Shown here: in pieces, positions 7,295-14,217 of the stretch
How positions within the stretch are numbered: position 1 is the first letter of the stretch
Layout: each line of letters begins with the position of its first letter
NCBI GenBank assembly: GCA_041588495.1
Contig: JBFGWM010000006.1
Location: 1-28,664 of the forward strand
DNA from: JBFGWM01 sp041588495
GTDB taxonomy: Bacteria; Pseudomonadota; Gammaproteobacteria; Pseudomonadales; JBFGWM01
DNA length: 28,664 nucleotides
Direction: 5' to 3'
The notes under the pieces: generated by a model
Database searches by the model: none
What the model was told of the DNA's origin: nothing
Seen by the model: the letters and a program-made list of their open reading frames with translations, nothing else
Position numbers and translations under genes: made by a program

Positions 7295-9034
7295 TCAGGC
7301 AGCAGCCGCACCGTCCCCGGCCGCCGGGGGCAATGGCAGACGCATCCGCACCACGGTTCCCCTGCCCGGCGAGGATTCCGCCCAGATCTGACCCTGGTGC
7401 TTTTCCACGATCTTTCGCGCAATGGTCAGGCCCAGTCCGTACCCCGGGTATTCCTCCTGGTTGTGCAGGCGCTCCATCGGCTCGAACACGCGGAAAATCT
7501 GGTCCTGCGGGATACCGATCCCGTTGTCACCCACACTCACCACCGCGGCATCCGAGTAGAGTTCCGCGGATACCCGGACGCGTGGATTCTCGACAGAGAA
7601 TTTCAGGGCGTTATCGAGCAGGCACTCGAAAAGCATGCCGTAATCGGTCCCGTTGCCCAGGACCCGGGGCAGGTCACCCGCAACTTCCACGCTGGCGCCG
7701 CGTTCCTTGATCCTGCGCGCGAGTGTTGTGTTCGCGTGATCCACGATATCCTGCAGAGCCACCTCCTCGCTGGCTCGCGGACGGCACGCCTCGGCAAAGT
7801 CCAGCAGGCCGTTGATCAGGTCACCCGCGCCCAGGGAATTGTGCAGGATCCGCTCCAGCGAGTCGTTGACCTTGTCCATGTCCGGGGGCTCCCGGCGCAA
7901 CAGGGTCTTGACCCGCTCGGCGAGCATCGCGATGCGTTGCGTCGGCCCGCGCAGGTCATGGGCCGCGAGATGGGCGAACACGCCCATCGCTTCATGGCTC
8001 GCGGCAAGCTTCTCGTCCAGGATCTTGCGCTGGTGGATGTCCTGCAGGGATCCCGCCGCGTGACGCGTGCCGTCCTCCCCGCTCTTCACCACCGCGCGCA
8101 TGGAAAACCAACGGTAACCCCGCCGGCGGGTGCGCAGGCGGAATTCCAGGTCGATCTCGACGTCACCCGGGTCTTCGACCGCCAGGGCACGCTCCAGACG
8201 CCGTGCGTCAGCCGGGTGCACGAGTTGCAGGAAGCCGGAAAAGCCCGCACCCAGCTGCTCCGGATCATAACCGGTCACCTCGAAAAGGCGCCGCGAAAAC
8301 CAGGCATCGTCAGCCGCCAGGTCGGGGATTTCCCACAGCACGTCACGGGATCCCTCGAGCGCCGCGGCGAGACGTCTCCGGGCTTCCGCGATACCTGCCG
8401 ACTCGCCGACCTCGCGTTGCAGGGTGCGCACCGAGTCGCGGGCCAGCAACAGTTGCCGCTCCATGGACGGCACCAGGGAAAGCAGCACGATAAACAACGG
8501 GTTCCCGATCACCAGGTACAGCAGGAGCGAACGCGCGCCCTCGCGATCGGCGAACTGTTCCCATGCCGGCACCAGTCGCAGCGCGACCAGCACCAGGATC
8601 AGCAGCCAGAGCCCGAGGCTGAGGAGCGTGGCCGGGCGGGCCGGAAGCAGGAAATAGAAACTGAAATACGCCAACGGCAGGAACGCGTAGATCGGCCGGA
8701 ACAGCGAGAAAGCCGGATCATCGGTCATGGGCCCGTACACCAGGCTGGTGATGCGCTGCAGGAACAGCACCCCCATCAGGGCCGCCGTGGTGAGGGCGAT
8801 ACGGTCCACCAGTTCCGGGCGCAGGGCAAGCACCAGGAAACAGCCCGCGGCCACCAGGCTGTAAAGGAAAAACAGCGCCGGCTCCGAGGCGAAAGTGCCC
8901 GGCAGGTCCGCGATGATGCGTCCACCGTAGGCAACCGCCAGCACCACCAGTGGCAGGAACAGGAGCAGGATGCGGCGCCGCAGGACATCGGGCTCGCGTT
9001 GCGATGCGGAATTTGCCGGGCCGGGTTCAGGCAT
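7295..9034 (-). CDS. Membrane PAS-domain sensor histidine kinase (orphan)
   Basis: The 579-residue protein has about six membrane segments (near 20-38, 52-71, 78-95, 111-131, 135-154 and 169-190), then a PAS/PAC sensor domain at about 220-338 (VTGYDPEQL, FRLRTRRRGYRWFSMRAVV), a dimerisation/phosphoacceptor helix with FAHLAAHDLRGP (His359), and a HATPase domain with LLDNALKFS (N475), GDNGIGIP (502-509), FRVFEPMERLH and GYGLGLTIA. It should autophosphorylate His359 and pass phosphate to a response regulator. No regulator gene is in the window, so it is an orphan. ATG 9034 is inside the end of the PqiA-like gene (8-base overlap), which argues for translational coupling. The frame extends upstream to 9160, but that part is covered by the PqiA-like gene. 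The kinase ends exactly where the convergent unknown gene ends. Confidence 0.92.
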   Translation of the reverse strand: MPEPGPANSASQREPDVLRRRILLLFLPLVVLAVAYGGRIIADLPGTFASEPALFFLYSLVAAGCFLVLALRPELVDRIALTTAALMGVLFLQRITSLVYGPMTDDPAFSLFRPIYAFLPLAYFSFYFLLPARPATLLSLGLWLLILVLVALRLVPAWEQFADREGARSLLLYLVIGNPLFIVLLSLVPSMERQLLLARDSVRTLQREVGESAGIAEARRRLAAALEGSRDVLWEIPDLAADDAWFSRRLFEVTGYDPEQLGAGFSGFLQLVHPADARRLERALAVEDPGDVEIDLEFRLRTRRRGYRWFSMRAVVKSGEDGTRHAAGSLQDIHQRKILDEKLAASHEAMGVFAHLAAHDLRGPTQRIAMLAERVKTLLRREPPDMDKVNDSLERILHNSLGAGDLINGLLDFAEACRPRASEEVALQDIVDHANTTLARRIKERGASVEVAGDLPRVLGNGTDYGMLFECLLDNALKFSVENPRVRVSAELYSDAAVVSVGDNGIGIPQDQIFRVFEPMERLHNQEEYPGYGLGLTIARKIVEKHQGQIWAESSPGRGTVVRMRLPLPPAAGDGAAAA

Positions 9035-9527
9035 CGCGGCCCCCGCTGCGGTCGATGAACGGGTGCTTCCAGTCCAGCCAGGTGGAGACCGAGTTGGTGA
9101 GCAGCACCGAAACCAGGAAGAAGTACAGGCCCGGGCCGGTGTGCGCCTGGGCCAGCGCACCGAGCTTCACCGAGGTCACCAGGATCGCGACAATGAAAAC
9201 GTCCAGCATCGACCATTTCCCCAGCAGTGCCAGCCAGTGCAGGATGTTATCCGCGTGCCGGCGGGTCAACCGCACACCGTAGAGGATCGCCAGCACCAAC
9301 AGGTTCTTGCAGATCGGAAACACCACCGCGAACACCAGCACCACCGTACCCAGGAGCAGTTCACCCTCGTCGAACAACGAGATCATACCTGACCACATCG
9401 ATACGCGGTTCTCGAAGATCCAGAATTTCTCCAGTTCAAGGATCGGACGCTCCAGGCCCAGCAGGAGGAGCATCAGTGCCGCCCACATGGGGATCGTCGC
9501 AAGATGTCGCGCGGCGCTGCTGGTCAT
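9027..9527 (-). CDS. PqiA-like (paraquat-inducible protein A family) inner-membrane protein
   Basis: The 166-residue product has about four membrane segments (near 12-27, 57-84, 106-123 and 132-150) and the PqiA-family stretch GKWSMLDVFIVAIL at 103-116, with LPISK-like VVFPICKN at 68-75. It corresponds to one PqiA domain, roughly half of E. coli PqiA, which has two, and it lacks the zinc-ribbon cysteines seen in that protein. PqiA works with MCE proteins PqiB/PqiC in envelope lipid transport; no MCE gene is here. The frame is open to 9587, but a TATAAT at 9556-9561 lies between the two possible starts, so ATG 9527 is chosen. It overlaps the histidine kinase by eight bases, suggesting that it acts with that kinase, perhaps as a sensing partner (inference). 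Confidence 0.85.
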   Translation of the reverse strand: MTSSAARHLATIPMWAALMLLLLGLERPILELEKFWIFENRVSMWSGMISLFDEGELLLGTVVLVFAVVFPICKNLLVLAILYGVRLTRRHADNILHWLALLGKWSMLDVFIVAILVTSVKLGALAQAHTGPGLYFFLVSVLLTNSVSTWLDWKHPFIDRSGGRDA

Positions 9528-9555
9528 TGCTGGTTCCGGATCCCGTTCAGCCCGA

Positions 9556-9561
9556 ATTATA
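9556..9561 (-). promoter_or_regulatory. -10 box (TATAAT) upstream of the PqiA-like/kinase pair
   Basis: A perfect minus-strand TATAAT in the context GGCTATAATTCGGG lies 29-34 bases before ATG 9527. It shares GGCTATAAT with the acuI -10 region. The -35 region is not recognisable. Its place supports the shorter start for the PqiA-like gene. Confidence 0.42.
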
Positions 9562-9643
9562 GCCGTGCGGTGAAGCCTCCCGCGCATGGCGGAGCGTGCA
9601 ACCGCTACCCACGCAAACTACTTTTCAGGGAACGGGGGATTCG

Positions 9644-10324
9644 GTGCGGCCCATGAAAGGAAGCCTTGCATACCTGGCCTGGGGCCTGCTTTTCGCGGCC
9701 AGCCTGGCCTGCTTCGGCGTGTTCCTCCACGCCGCCTGGACCTACCACGGCCTCGGCGACGCACGGGTGGCCGTCGACCTGACCAGGCCCGGTGAATGGC
9801 GTTCCGCCCCGTTCCGTCTGACCGGGGAAAACCATTACACCGTGCACCTCGAGGCAACGAACCATTACCCGCCATTCGGCACGCCATGGCAGGGATCGCT
9901 GGAGTTGAGGATTTCCAGGCCGGGCGGCGATACCTGGTTCCAGGAGCATTACGGTCCGGGACACGGCGACTTTCACCGTCCGGAGAACCTGTCCAGCGAA
10001 CGGCTGGTCCGGTTCAAGGCATCCGGAACACCGTGGAAAGCCTGGCACGTGAACGCCCGCGTACTGGACGGTGATCCGGAGTTCGCCGGCGTGCACGCAG
10101 AAGTCCACCTGCGCCGCGAACACGCGGACTACGGCCTGTTCGCGGTCACCCTGTTCATGATGGTCATTCCGGCCGCCCTGCTCTGGGCGGTATCGATATT
10201 TCCGGCGATGAGAATCGCCCACAGTGGCGGAAGCCGGTTTCCGATCGTGATTTCAGTGACCCTGACCGCGGCCGCCTTCCTGGTGATGCTGTCCACGCTG
10301 ATCGGCGTACCCCTCAGCGGCTGA
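9644..10324 (+). CDS. Unknown membrane-anchored periplasmic protein with three membrane segments
   Basis: I do not recognise this 226-residue protein. A first membrane segment or uncleaved signal (about 7-30) is followed by a probable periplasmic domain (31-160) rich in aromatic residues and predicted strands (NHYTVHLEATNHYPPFG at 63-79, WQGSLELRISRPGG at 82-95, WHVNARVLDG at 134-143), then two more membrane segments (about 164-187 and 200-222). The domain reads like a beta-sandwich, for example a ligand-binding or lipid-binding module, but that is a guess. GTG 9644 is chosen because GGGGGA lies about seven bases upstream; ATG 9653 three codons later is possible. It is divergent from the PqiA-like/kinase pair over a 116-base gap, so shared control is possible. 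Its end is 13 bases from the end of the PilZ gene on the other strand. Confidence 0.75.
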   Translation: MRPMKGSLAYLAWGLLFAASLACFGVFLHAAWTYHGLGDARVAVDLTRPGEWRSAPFRLTGENHYTVHLEATNHYPPFGTPWQGSLELRISRPGGDTWFQEHYGPGHGDFHRPENLSSERLVRFKASGTPWKAWHVNARVLDGDPEFAGVHAEVHLRREHADYGLFAVTLFMMVIPAALLWAVSIFPAMRIAHSGGSRFPIVISVTLTAAAFLVMLSTLIGVPLSG

Positions 10325-10337
10325 CCCGTGCCCCGCG

Positions 10338-10934
10338 TCAGGTTCCGTCACCGCTCTCGAGCTCATCGTGCTCGCGTGCCTCCCGGCGCGCCTTCAGTTC
10401 CAGCACCTGCCGCTTCATGAGGTACTGGATAAGCATTTCCTGGTCGTTGTCATGGATCTCGTAGAAGCTCAGGCGCAGCATGTGGGTATCTTCATCGATC
10501 GGCTTCTGCATCTTGCCGCAGCCGACGATCTTGCCGATCGCGCGCACCGTGCGAAACGGCGCCGAGAGGTTGATCTGCAACAGGACCATGGCCCCGGAGG
10601 GCAACTCCTCGGCGACCGGGAAGGCCGCTCCGCAGGCACTCAGGTCGATGTGCCGATCCTGGTATTCCCGGGTCATGTCGACCCGGTTCTCGGCATCGAT
10701 CATGTGGTGGATCATGTCCAGCTTGCGATTCAGCAACTCGATGACCCGGGCGGTTTCCGGTTGCTTGTTCTGCAGGTGCATGAGCTCCATGACCAGGTCG
10801 CTTTCCAGGGAATCGAGGGTGTCCCCGGTGCCCAGCAGTGAACTGGGGTCCTCCTTCTCGGCCTCGGTCAGCAAGCGGTAGCCGATCTCGATCGAATCCT
10901 TGATCCGGAAATAACGCCTTCTTTCCTCACCCAT
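10338..10934 (-). CDS. PilZ-domain protein with helical insertion (tPilZ-like), last gene of the stator operon
   Basis: The 198-residue protein begins with the c-di-GMP-binding arginine motif RRRYFR at 5-10 (RRxxxR) and has the second PilZ motif DLSACG at 97-102 (DxSxxG), followed by the strands of a PilZ barrel (GAMVLLQINLS, RAIGKIVGCG, MLRLSFYEI). Between the motifs is an insertion of about 86 residues, largely helical (LDSLESDLVMELMHLQ, then ARVIELLNRKLDMIHHMID). This resembles the tetrameric PilZ type known from Xanthomonas XC6012, but here both c-di-GMP motifs are kept. It lies 30 bases downstream of pomB on the same strand. By known analogy (YcgR, FlgZ) a PilZ protein can brake or remodel the flagellar stator when c-di-GMP is high; that this one does so is inferred from the operon. 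Confidence 0.85.
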   Translation of the reverse strand: MGEERRRYFRIKDSIEIGYRLLTEAEKEDPSSLLGTGDTLDSLESDLVMELMHLQNKQPETARVIELLNRKLDMIHHMIDAENRVDMTREYQDRHIDLSACGAAFPVAEELPSGAMVLLQINLSAPFRTVRAIGKIVGCGKMQKPIDEDTHMLRLSFYEIHDNDQEMLIQYLMKRQVLELKARREAREHDELESGDGT

Positions 10935-10964
10935 CGTGCTGTCCTCTCGCCGCGATGCCGGTTA

Positions 10965-11936
10965 TCAGAATATCTCGCCGGGCGCCAAACGGTCCGATGC
11001 CGACCGCCCGCCCTCCTGAAGCTGCTTGTAGAGCTCAGGATCGATCTCACGAATCTTGTCCAGGTTCGCCTGGGTCTCCTTGTCCAGCCCCTGCTGGACG
11101 ACGATTTCCACGCGCCGGTTGGTGGCGCGGTTCGCCGAGGAGTCATTGGCAACCAGGGGGCGCGTCTCGGCGTAGCCTTTCACGCTCATGCGAAACGGCT
11201 CGATATCACCCTCGGCGAGCAGCTCGTGGGCCACTGACACGGCCCGCGCCGAGGACAGGTCCCAGTTGGAGCGGAACTCCGAGGTGCTGATCGGGATGTC
11301 ATCGGTATGCCCCTCCACGGAGATCACCCCCGGGGTGTCCTTCAGAACGCCGCGGATGGTGTCCATGATGGGGATGAACTCGGGCTCCAGTTCCGCGGAA
11401 CCGGATTCGAAGGAGCCGCGCTCCTTGATGCGGATCACGATGCGACGCCCGCTGGTCTCGATCTCGATCTGGCCGTTGTTGATTTCCTTCGACAACGCGT
11501 TGGCCATTGCCATCGCGTCGTTTTCGGTCTCCTTGACCAGTTCCTTCAGCTGCTCCACCTCGACGACCTCGACCGGCTCCACCGGCGGCGCTTCCGTGTC
11601 GCCACCCTCGCACATGACGTCGAGATTGATCTTCTCGGTCTCGGTGGTGGACTGCCGCACCTCGTTGATCGGCGTGGGCTCCGGCCGGCCCGGGCTGAAA
11701 TGGAGCATCACCGCGCTGGTCCCCTTCGGTATCGACTCCTCCTTGACCAGCGTCTGCACCCCGAAAGCACTGGCCATGTGACCGGCGAGCTGCTTGTACT
11801 TGAGCACGTCCATCTCGGAAAAGGAGAGAATCAGCACGAAGAAGCACATCAGCAGGGACATCAGGTCCGCGAAGGTCATGACCCACGCGGGAATACCCGC
11901 GGGGCATTCCGGACACTCCTCTTCCTCTTCGGCCAT
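10965..11936 (-). CDS. pomB: Flagellar stator protein PomB/MotB, sodium type
   Basis: The 323-residue protein has a short acidic N-terminus, one membrane helix with TFADLMSLLMCFFVLILSFS at 21-40 and the ion-binding aspartate at position 24, the same number as in Vibrio PomB. A linker with a helical, acidic stretch (about 116-150) leads to an OmpA-like peptidoglycan-binding domain at about 205-280 (VEGHTDDIPIS, NWDLSSARA, ANRATNRRVEI). It anchors the stator to the cell wall while PomA contacts the rotor. FADLMSLLMCFFVLILSFSEMD is typical of PomB-type (Na+) rather than E. coli MotB-type (H+) stators. An extended C-terminal tail of about 40 residues follows the OmpA domain. It starts 68 bases after the end of pomA and has no clear Shine-Dalgarno sequence. 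Confidence 0.95.
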   Translation of the reverse strand: MAEEEEECPECPAGIPAWVMTFADLMSLLMCFFVLILSFSEMDVLKYKQLAGHMASAFGVQTLVKEESIPKGTSAVMLHFSPGRPEPTPINEVRQSTTETEKINLDVMCEGGDTEAPPVEPVEVVEVEQLKELVKETENDAMAMANALSKEINNGQIEIETSGRRIVIRIKERGSFESGSAELEPEFIPIMDTIRGVLKDTPGVISVEGHTDDIPISTSEFRSNWDLSSARAVSVAHELLAEGDIEPFRMSVKGYAETRPLVANDSSANRATNRRVEIVVQQGLDKETQANLDKIREIDPELYKQLQEGGRSASDRLAPGEIF

Positions 11937-12004
11937 GGCGGACGGGGGTCAGTCGACGGGGGGCCGGCGTACGGCGGCTGTCGGCGAGCGGTTCATGGAC
12001 GGGC

Positions 12005-12763
12005 TCACTCTTCCTCTTCGCCGCGCTTCGAGGGCGGCAGGTAGGTCTTCAGCATGGACTTGATGACCCGCGGGTTCTGACCCGCCTGGATGGCCAGCAG
12101 GGCATCAATGACCATGGCCTTGACCTGGCTCTCTTCGCCGCTGCGCAGCTTGAGCTTGTCGGAAATCGGGATCGCCACCATGGTGGCAAGGATCGCACCG
12201 TAAAGGGTGGTCAGCAGGGCCACGGCCATGGCCGGTCCGATCGCCTTGGGGTCGTCCATCGCCGACAGCATCTGCACCAGGCCGATCAGGGTGCCGATCA
12301 TGCCCATCGCCGGCCCCACGTCGCCCAGCGCCATGAAGATCGATCGACCCATATCGTGGCGCTCGATGGTTTTCTTCATGTCCTTGGTGAGCATGGTGCG
12401 GACCACCTCGGGATCGTGCCCGTCGACCAGCAGCTGGATGCCCGCCTGCAGGAAGTCATCACTGACCTCCTTACCTTCCAGTGAAAGCAGACCGCCCTTA
12501 CGGGCGACATCCGCGAGCTCCGCGATCTCCTCGATCAGTTCCTCCGGATTGACGGTCTTGAACATGAACGCCTTGGCCGCGATTTTCACCGCGCCGAGAA
12601 ACTGCGCCAGGCTGAACTTCACCAGCACCACGAACAGCGAACCACCGAACACGATGAGGATGGAAGGCGGGTTGATGAACAGGATGATGGAGCCGCCCAT
12701 CATCATGGCAGCCGCCACGATGCCAAAGGCACCGATGATTCCGATCAGCGTGGCTAGATCCAA
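12005..12763 (-). CDS. pomA: Flagellar stator protein PomA/MotA, sodium type
   Basis: The 252-residue product aligns without numbering shifts to Vibrio PomA as I remember it: MDLATLIG at the start, four membrane segments, R88 and K89 plus E96 in the cytoplasmic rotor-interacting loop (VARKGGLLSLE), D148, P151, T158 (MGMIGTLIG) and T186 (LLTTLYGAI). The threonines are the ones linked to sodium passage. PomA forms the ring around PomB and turns ion flow into torque. The start is TTG at 12763, chosen because it gives the conserved MDLAT N-terminus and follows AGGGAG at about ten bases. Position 31 is Asn where Vibrio PomA has Asp, to my memory. It is the first gene of the pomA-pomB-PilZ operon. 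The 242-base gap to xseB holds no further gene. Confidence 0.95.
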   Translation of the reverse strand: MDLATLIGIIGAFGIVAAAMMMGGSIILFINPPSILIVFGGSLFVVLVKFSLAQFLGAVKIAAKAFMFKTVNPEELIEEIAELADVARKGGLLSLEGKEVSDDFLQAGIQLLVDGHDPEVVRTMLTKDMKKTIERHDMGRSIFMALGDVGPAMGMIGTLIGLVQMLSAMDDPKAIGPAMAVALLTTLYGAILATMVAIPISDKLKLRSGEESQVKAMVIDALLAIQAGQNPRVIKSMLKTYLPPSKRGEEEE

Positions 12764-12950
12764 GACCCGGGTCTCCCTCTCTGACTTCCGATATGCCTAC
12801 TGAATTAAACCGCGCAGGCGTCTCCATGCGGATTCGCCCCGCATGGTAAGCCTGTCGGCCGCACCCGGCCGCGACTTTAGGCGGACACCGGCTGCCCCGG
12901 TCGCCCAACTGCTATTCTAGCCGCAATCGGCGGCCGGTGATGATCAGCGA

Positions 12951-12979
12951 TTGACCTGCCGACGCCGGTTGGGTACCTT
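12951..12979 (+). promoter_or_regulatory. Candidate sigma-70 promoter for xseB-ispA-dxs
   Basis: TTGACC at 12951-12956 and TACCTT at 12974-12979 are 17 bases apart, with the xseB ATG 27 bases downstream. A 6-bp inverted repeat GGTTGG/CCAACC (12967-12972 and 12983-12988) straddles the -10 and could be an operator or leader hairpin. Not tested. Confidence 0.4.
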
Positions 12980-13005
12980 GCGCCAACCCGGATGGGGCGA
13001 ACGCC

Positions 13006-13260
13006 ATGACCCGCAAGAAGACCACGTTCAATTTCGAGAAATCCCTTGCCGACCTCGAGAAACTCGTCGAGCAGATCGAGGGTGGTGAATTGTCCCTGGA
13101 GCAGTCCCTCGCCGCCTTCGAAAAGGGCATCCGCATCACCAAGGATTGCCAGAAGGCCCTCGACGAGGCCGAACAGAAGGTGGAGACCCTGGTCGGTGAC
13201 GTGGCACTGGATGCCGAAGAGGGCGAGGATGACGACGAAGAACCGGACTTCGATCTCTAG
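13006..13260 (+). CDS. xseB: Exodeoxyribonuclease VII small subunit
   Basis: This 84-residue protein has the XseB pattern FEKSLADLEKLVEQIEGGEL at 10-29 followed by SLEQSLAAFEKGI and CQKALDEAEQKVE, two helices that form the small-subunit hairpin. XseB binds the large subunit XseA to give the single-strand-specific nuclease used in repair; xseA is not in the window. The tail after residue 66 is very acidic (EEGEDDDEEPDFD), which is common in this family. Its TAG stop at 13258-13260 touches the GTG start of ispA with no gap, as in many proteobacteria where xseB-ispA-dxs form one operon. Confidence 0.96.
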   Translation: MTRKKTTFNFEKSLADLEKLVEQIEGGELSLEQSLAAFEKGIRITKDCQKALDEAEQKVETLVGDVALDAEEGEDDDEEPDFDL

Positions 13261-14142
13261 GTGAGCATCCTGGAACGACTCCGCGACCGCCGCCAGCGGG
13301 TCGACGATGCCCTGGAATCCCTGCTCAACAGCCAGCCCTGTCCCGCTCCCGGCCTCGCGGACGCCATGCGCTACAGCCTGTTCGCCGGCGGCAAGCGGCT
13401 GCGGCCGCTGCTGGTTTATGCCGCGGCGGAGTGCGGCGGCGCAAGCGGCCCGCTCGCCGATGCCGCGGCCTGCGCCGTGGAACTCGTGCACACCTACTCG
13501 CTGGTCCACGACGACCTGCCCGCGATGGACGACGACGACCTGCGCCGCGGCCAGCCGACCTGCCACCGGGCCTTCGACGAGGCCACCGCGATCCTGGCCG
13601 GGGACGCGTTGCAGGCCCTGGCCTTCAGCTGCCTGGCCGAGGCGCCGGGCGATCCCGACACGCGCCTCGCGATGACGGCCTGCCTCGCCTCTGCTGCCGG
13701 CATGGCCGGCATGGTGGCCGGGCAGGCCATCGACCTCGCGGCGGTGGGCGGGCAAATGGACCTCGAGCAACTCGCTGCCATGCACTGCCTGAAAACCGGC
13801 GCCATGATCACCGCCAGCGTCCGCCTCGGCGCGCTCAGCAGCGGCATCGTGGACGAGCCCCGCCTCGATGCACTCGAGGCCTATGGTGAGGCCATCGGCC
13901 TGGCCTTCCAGATTCGCGACGACATCCTCGACGTCGAGGGCGATACGGGGTCGCTTGGCAAGACCCGCGGTGCGGACCTCGAGCGCGACAAACCGACCTA
14001 TACCTCGATGCTGGGCATGGACCAGGCACGCGCCGAGGCCGACGGTGCCCTGGAACGGGCGCTCAACGCCCTGGCTCCCCTCGGGACCCGGGCGGAACCC
14101 CTCGCGGAACTGGCGCGCTACGTGGTCGCGAGGGATCGCTGA
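13261..14142 (+). CDS. ispA: (2E,6E)-farnesyl diphosphate synthase
   Basis: The 293-residue enzyme has both aspartate-rich motifs of trans-prenyltransferases: DDLPAMDDDD at 84-93 (DDxxxxD, short-chain type) and DDILD at 220-224, with GGKRLRP at 43-49 and LKTGAMI at 177-183. It joins isopentenyl and dimethylallyl diphosphate into geranyl and then farnesyl diphosphate, the precursor of undecaprenyl phosphate and quinone side chains. The GTG start directly follows the xseB stop, so translation is probably coupled. It lies 75 bases before dxs, which feeds the same pathway. The length fits the family (about 295-300). Confidence 0.96.
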   Translation: MSILERLRDRRQRVDDALESLLNSQPCPAPGLADAMRYSLFAGGKRLRPLLVYAAAECGGASGPLADAAACAVELVHTYSLVHDDLPAMDDDDLRRGQPTCHRAFDEATAILAGDALQALAFSCLAEAPGDPDTRLAMTACLASAAGMAGMVAGQAIDLAAVGGQMDLEQLAAMHCLKTGAMITASVRLGALSSGIVDEPRLDALEAYGEAIGLAFQIRDDILDVEGDTGSLGKTRGADLERDKPTYTSMLGMDQARAEADGALERALNALAPLGTRAEPLAELARYVVARDR

Positions 14143-14155
14143 GCAAGTATTCGCC

Positions 14156-14184
14156 TTGCATCAGGCTGTGCAAATCGCCATCAT
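14156..14184 (+). promoter_or_regulatory. Weak candidate internal promoter before dxs
   Basis: TTGCAT at 14156-14161 and CATCAT at 14179-14184 are 17 bases apart in the 75-base ispA-dxs gap, the widest in this operon. The -10 match is poor; AT content rises locally (ATCATTAACGATC). It could give dxs extra expression. Confidence 0.25.
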
Positions 14185-14217
14185 TAACGATCCTCTCCGA
14201 GTGCATCCTCCAGGCTC

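Noticed and set aside
7397..9058. 553-codon plus-strand frame opposite the histidine kinase
   Set aside because: The minus strand carries all kinase boxes; the plus frame gives a His/Gln/Arg-rich sequence without domains.
9528..9587. Upstream ATG for the PqiA-like gene
   Set aside because: A perfect TATAAT lies between the two starts, and the extra 20 residues are Arg-rich and unlike the family.
12764..12850. Flagellar sigma-28 promoter before pomA
   Set aside because: TTTAATTC and GCATATCG resemble parts of the consensus TAAA/GCCGATAA, but the spacing is wrong (about 7 instead of 15).
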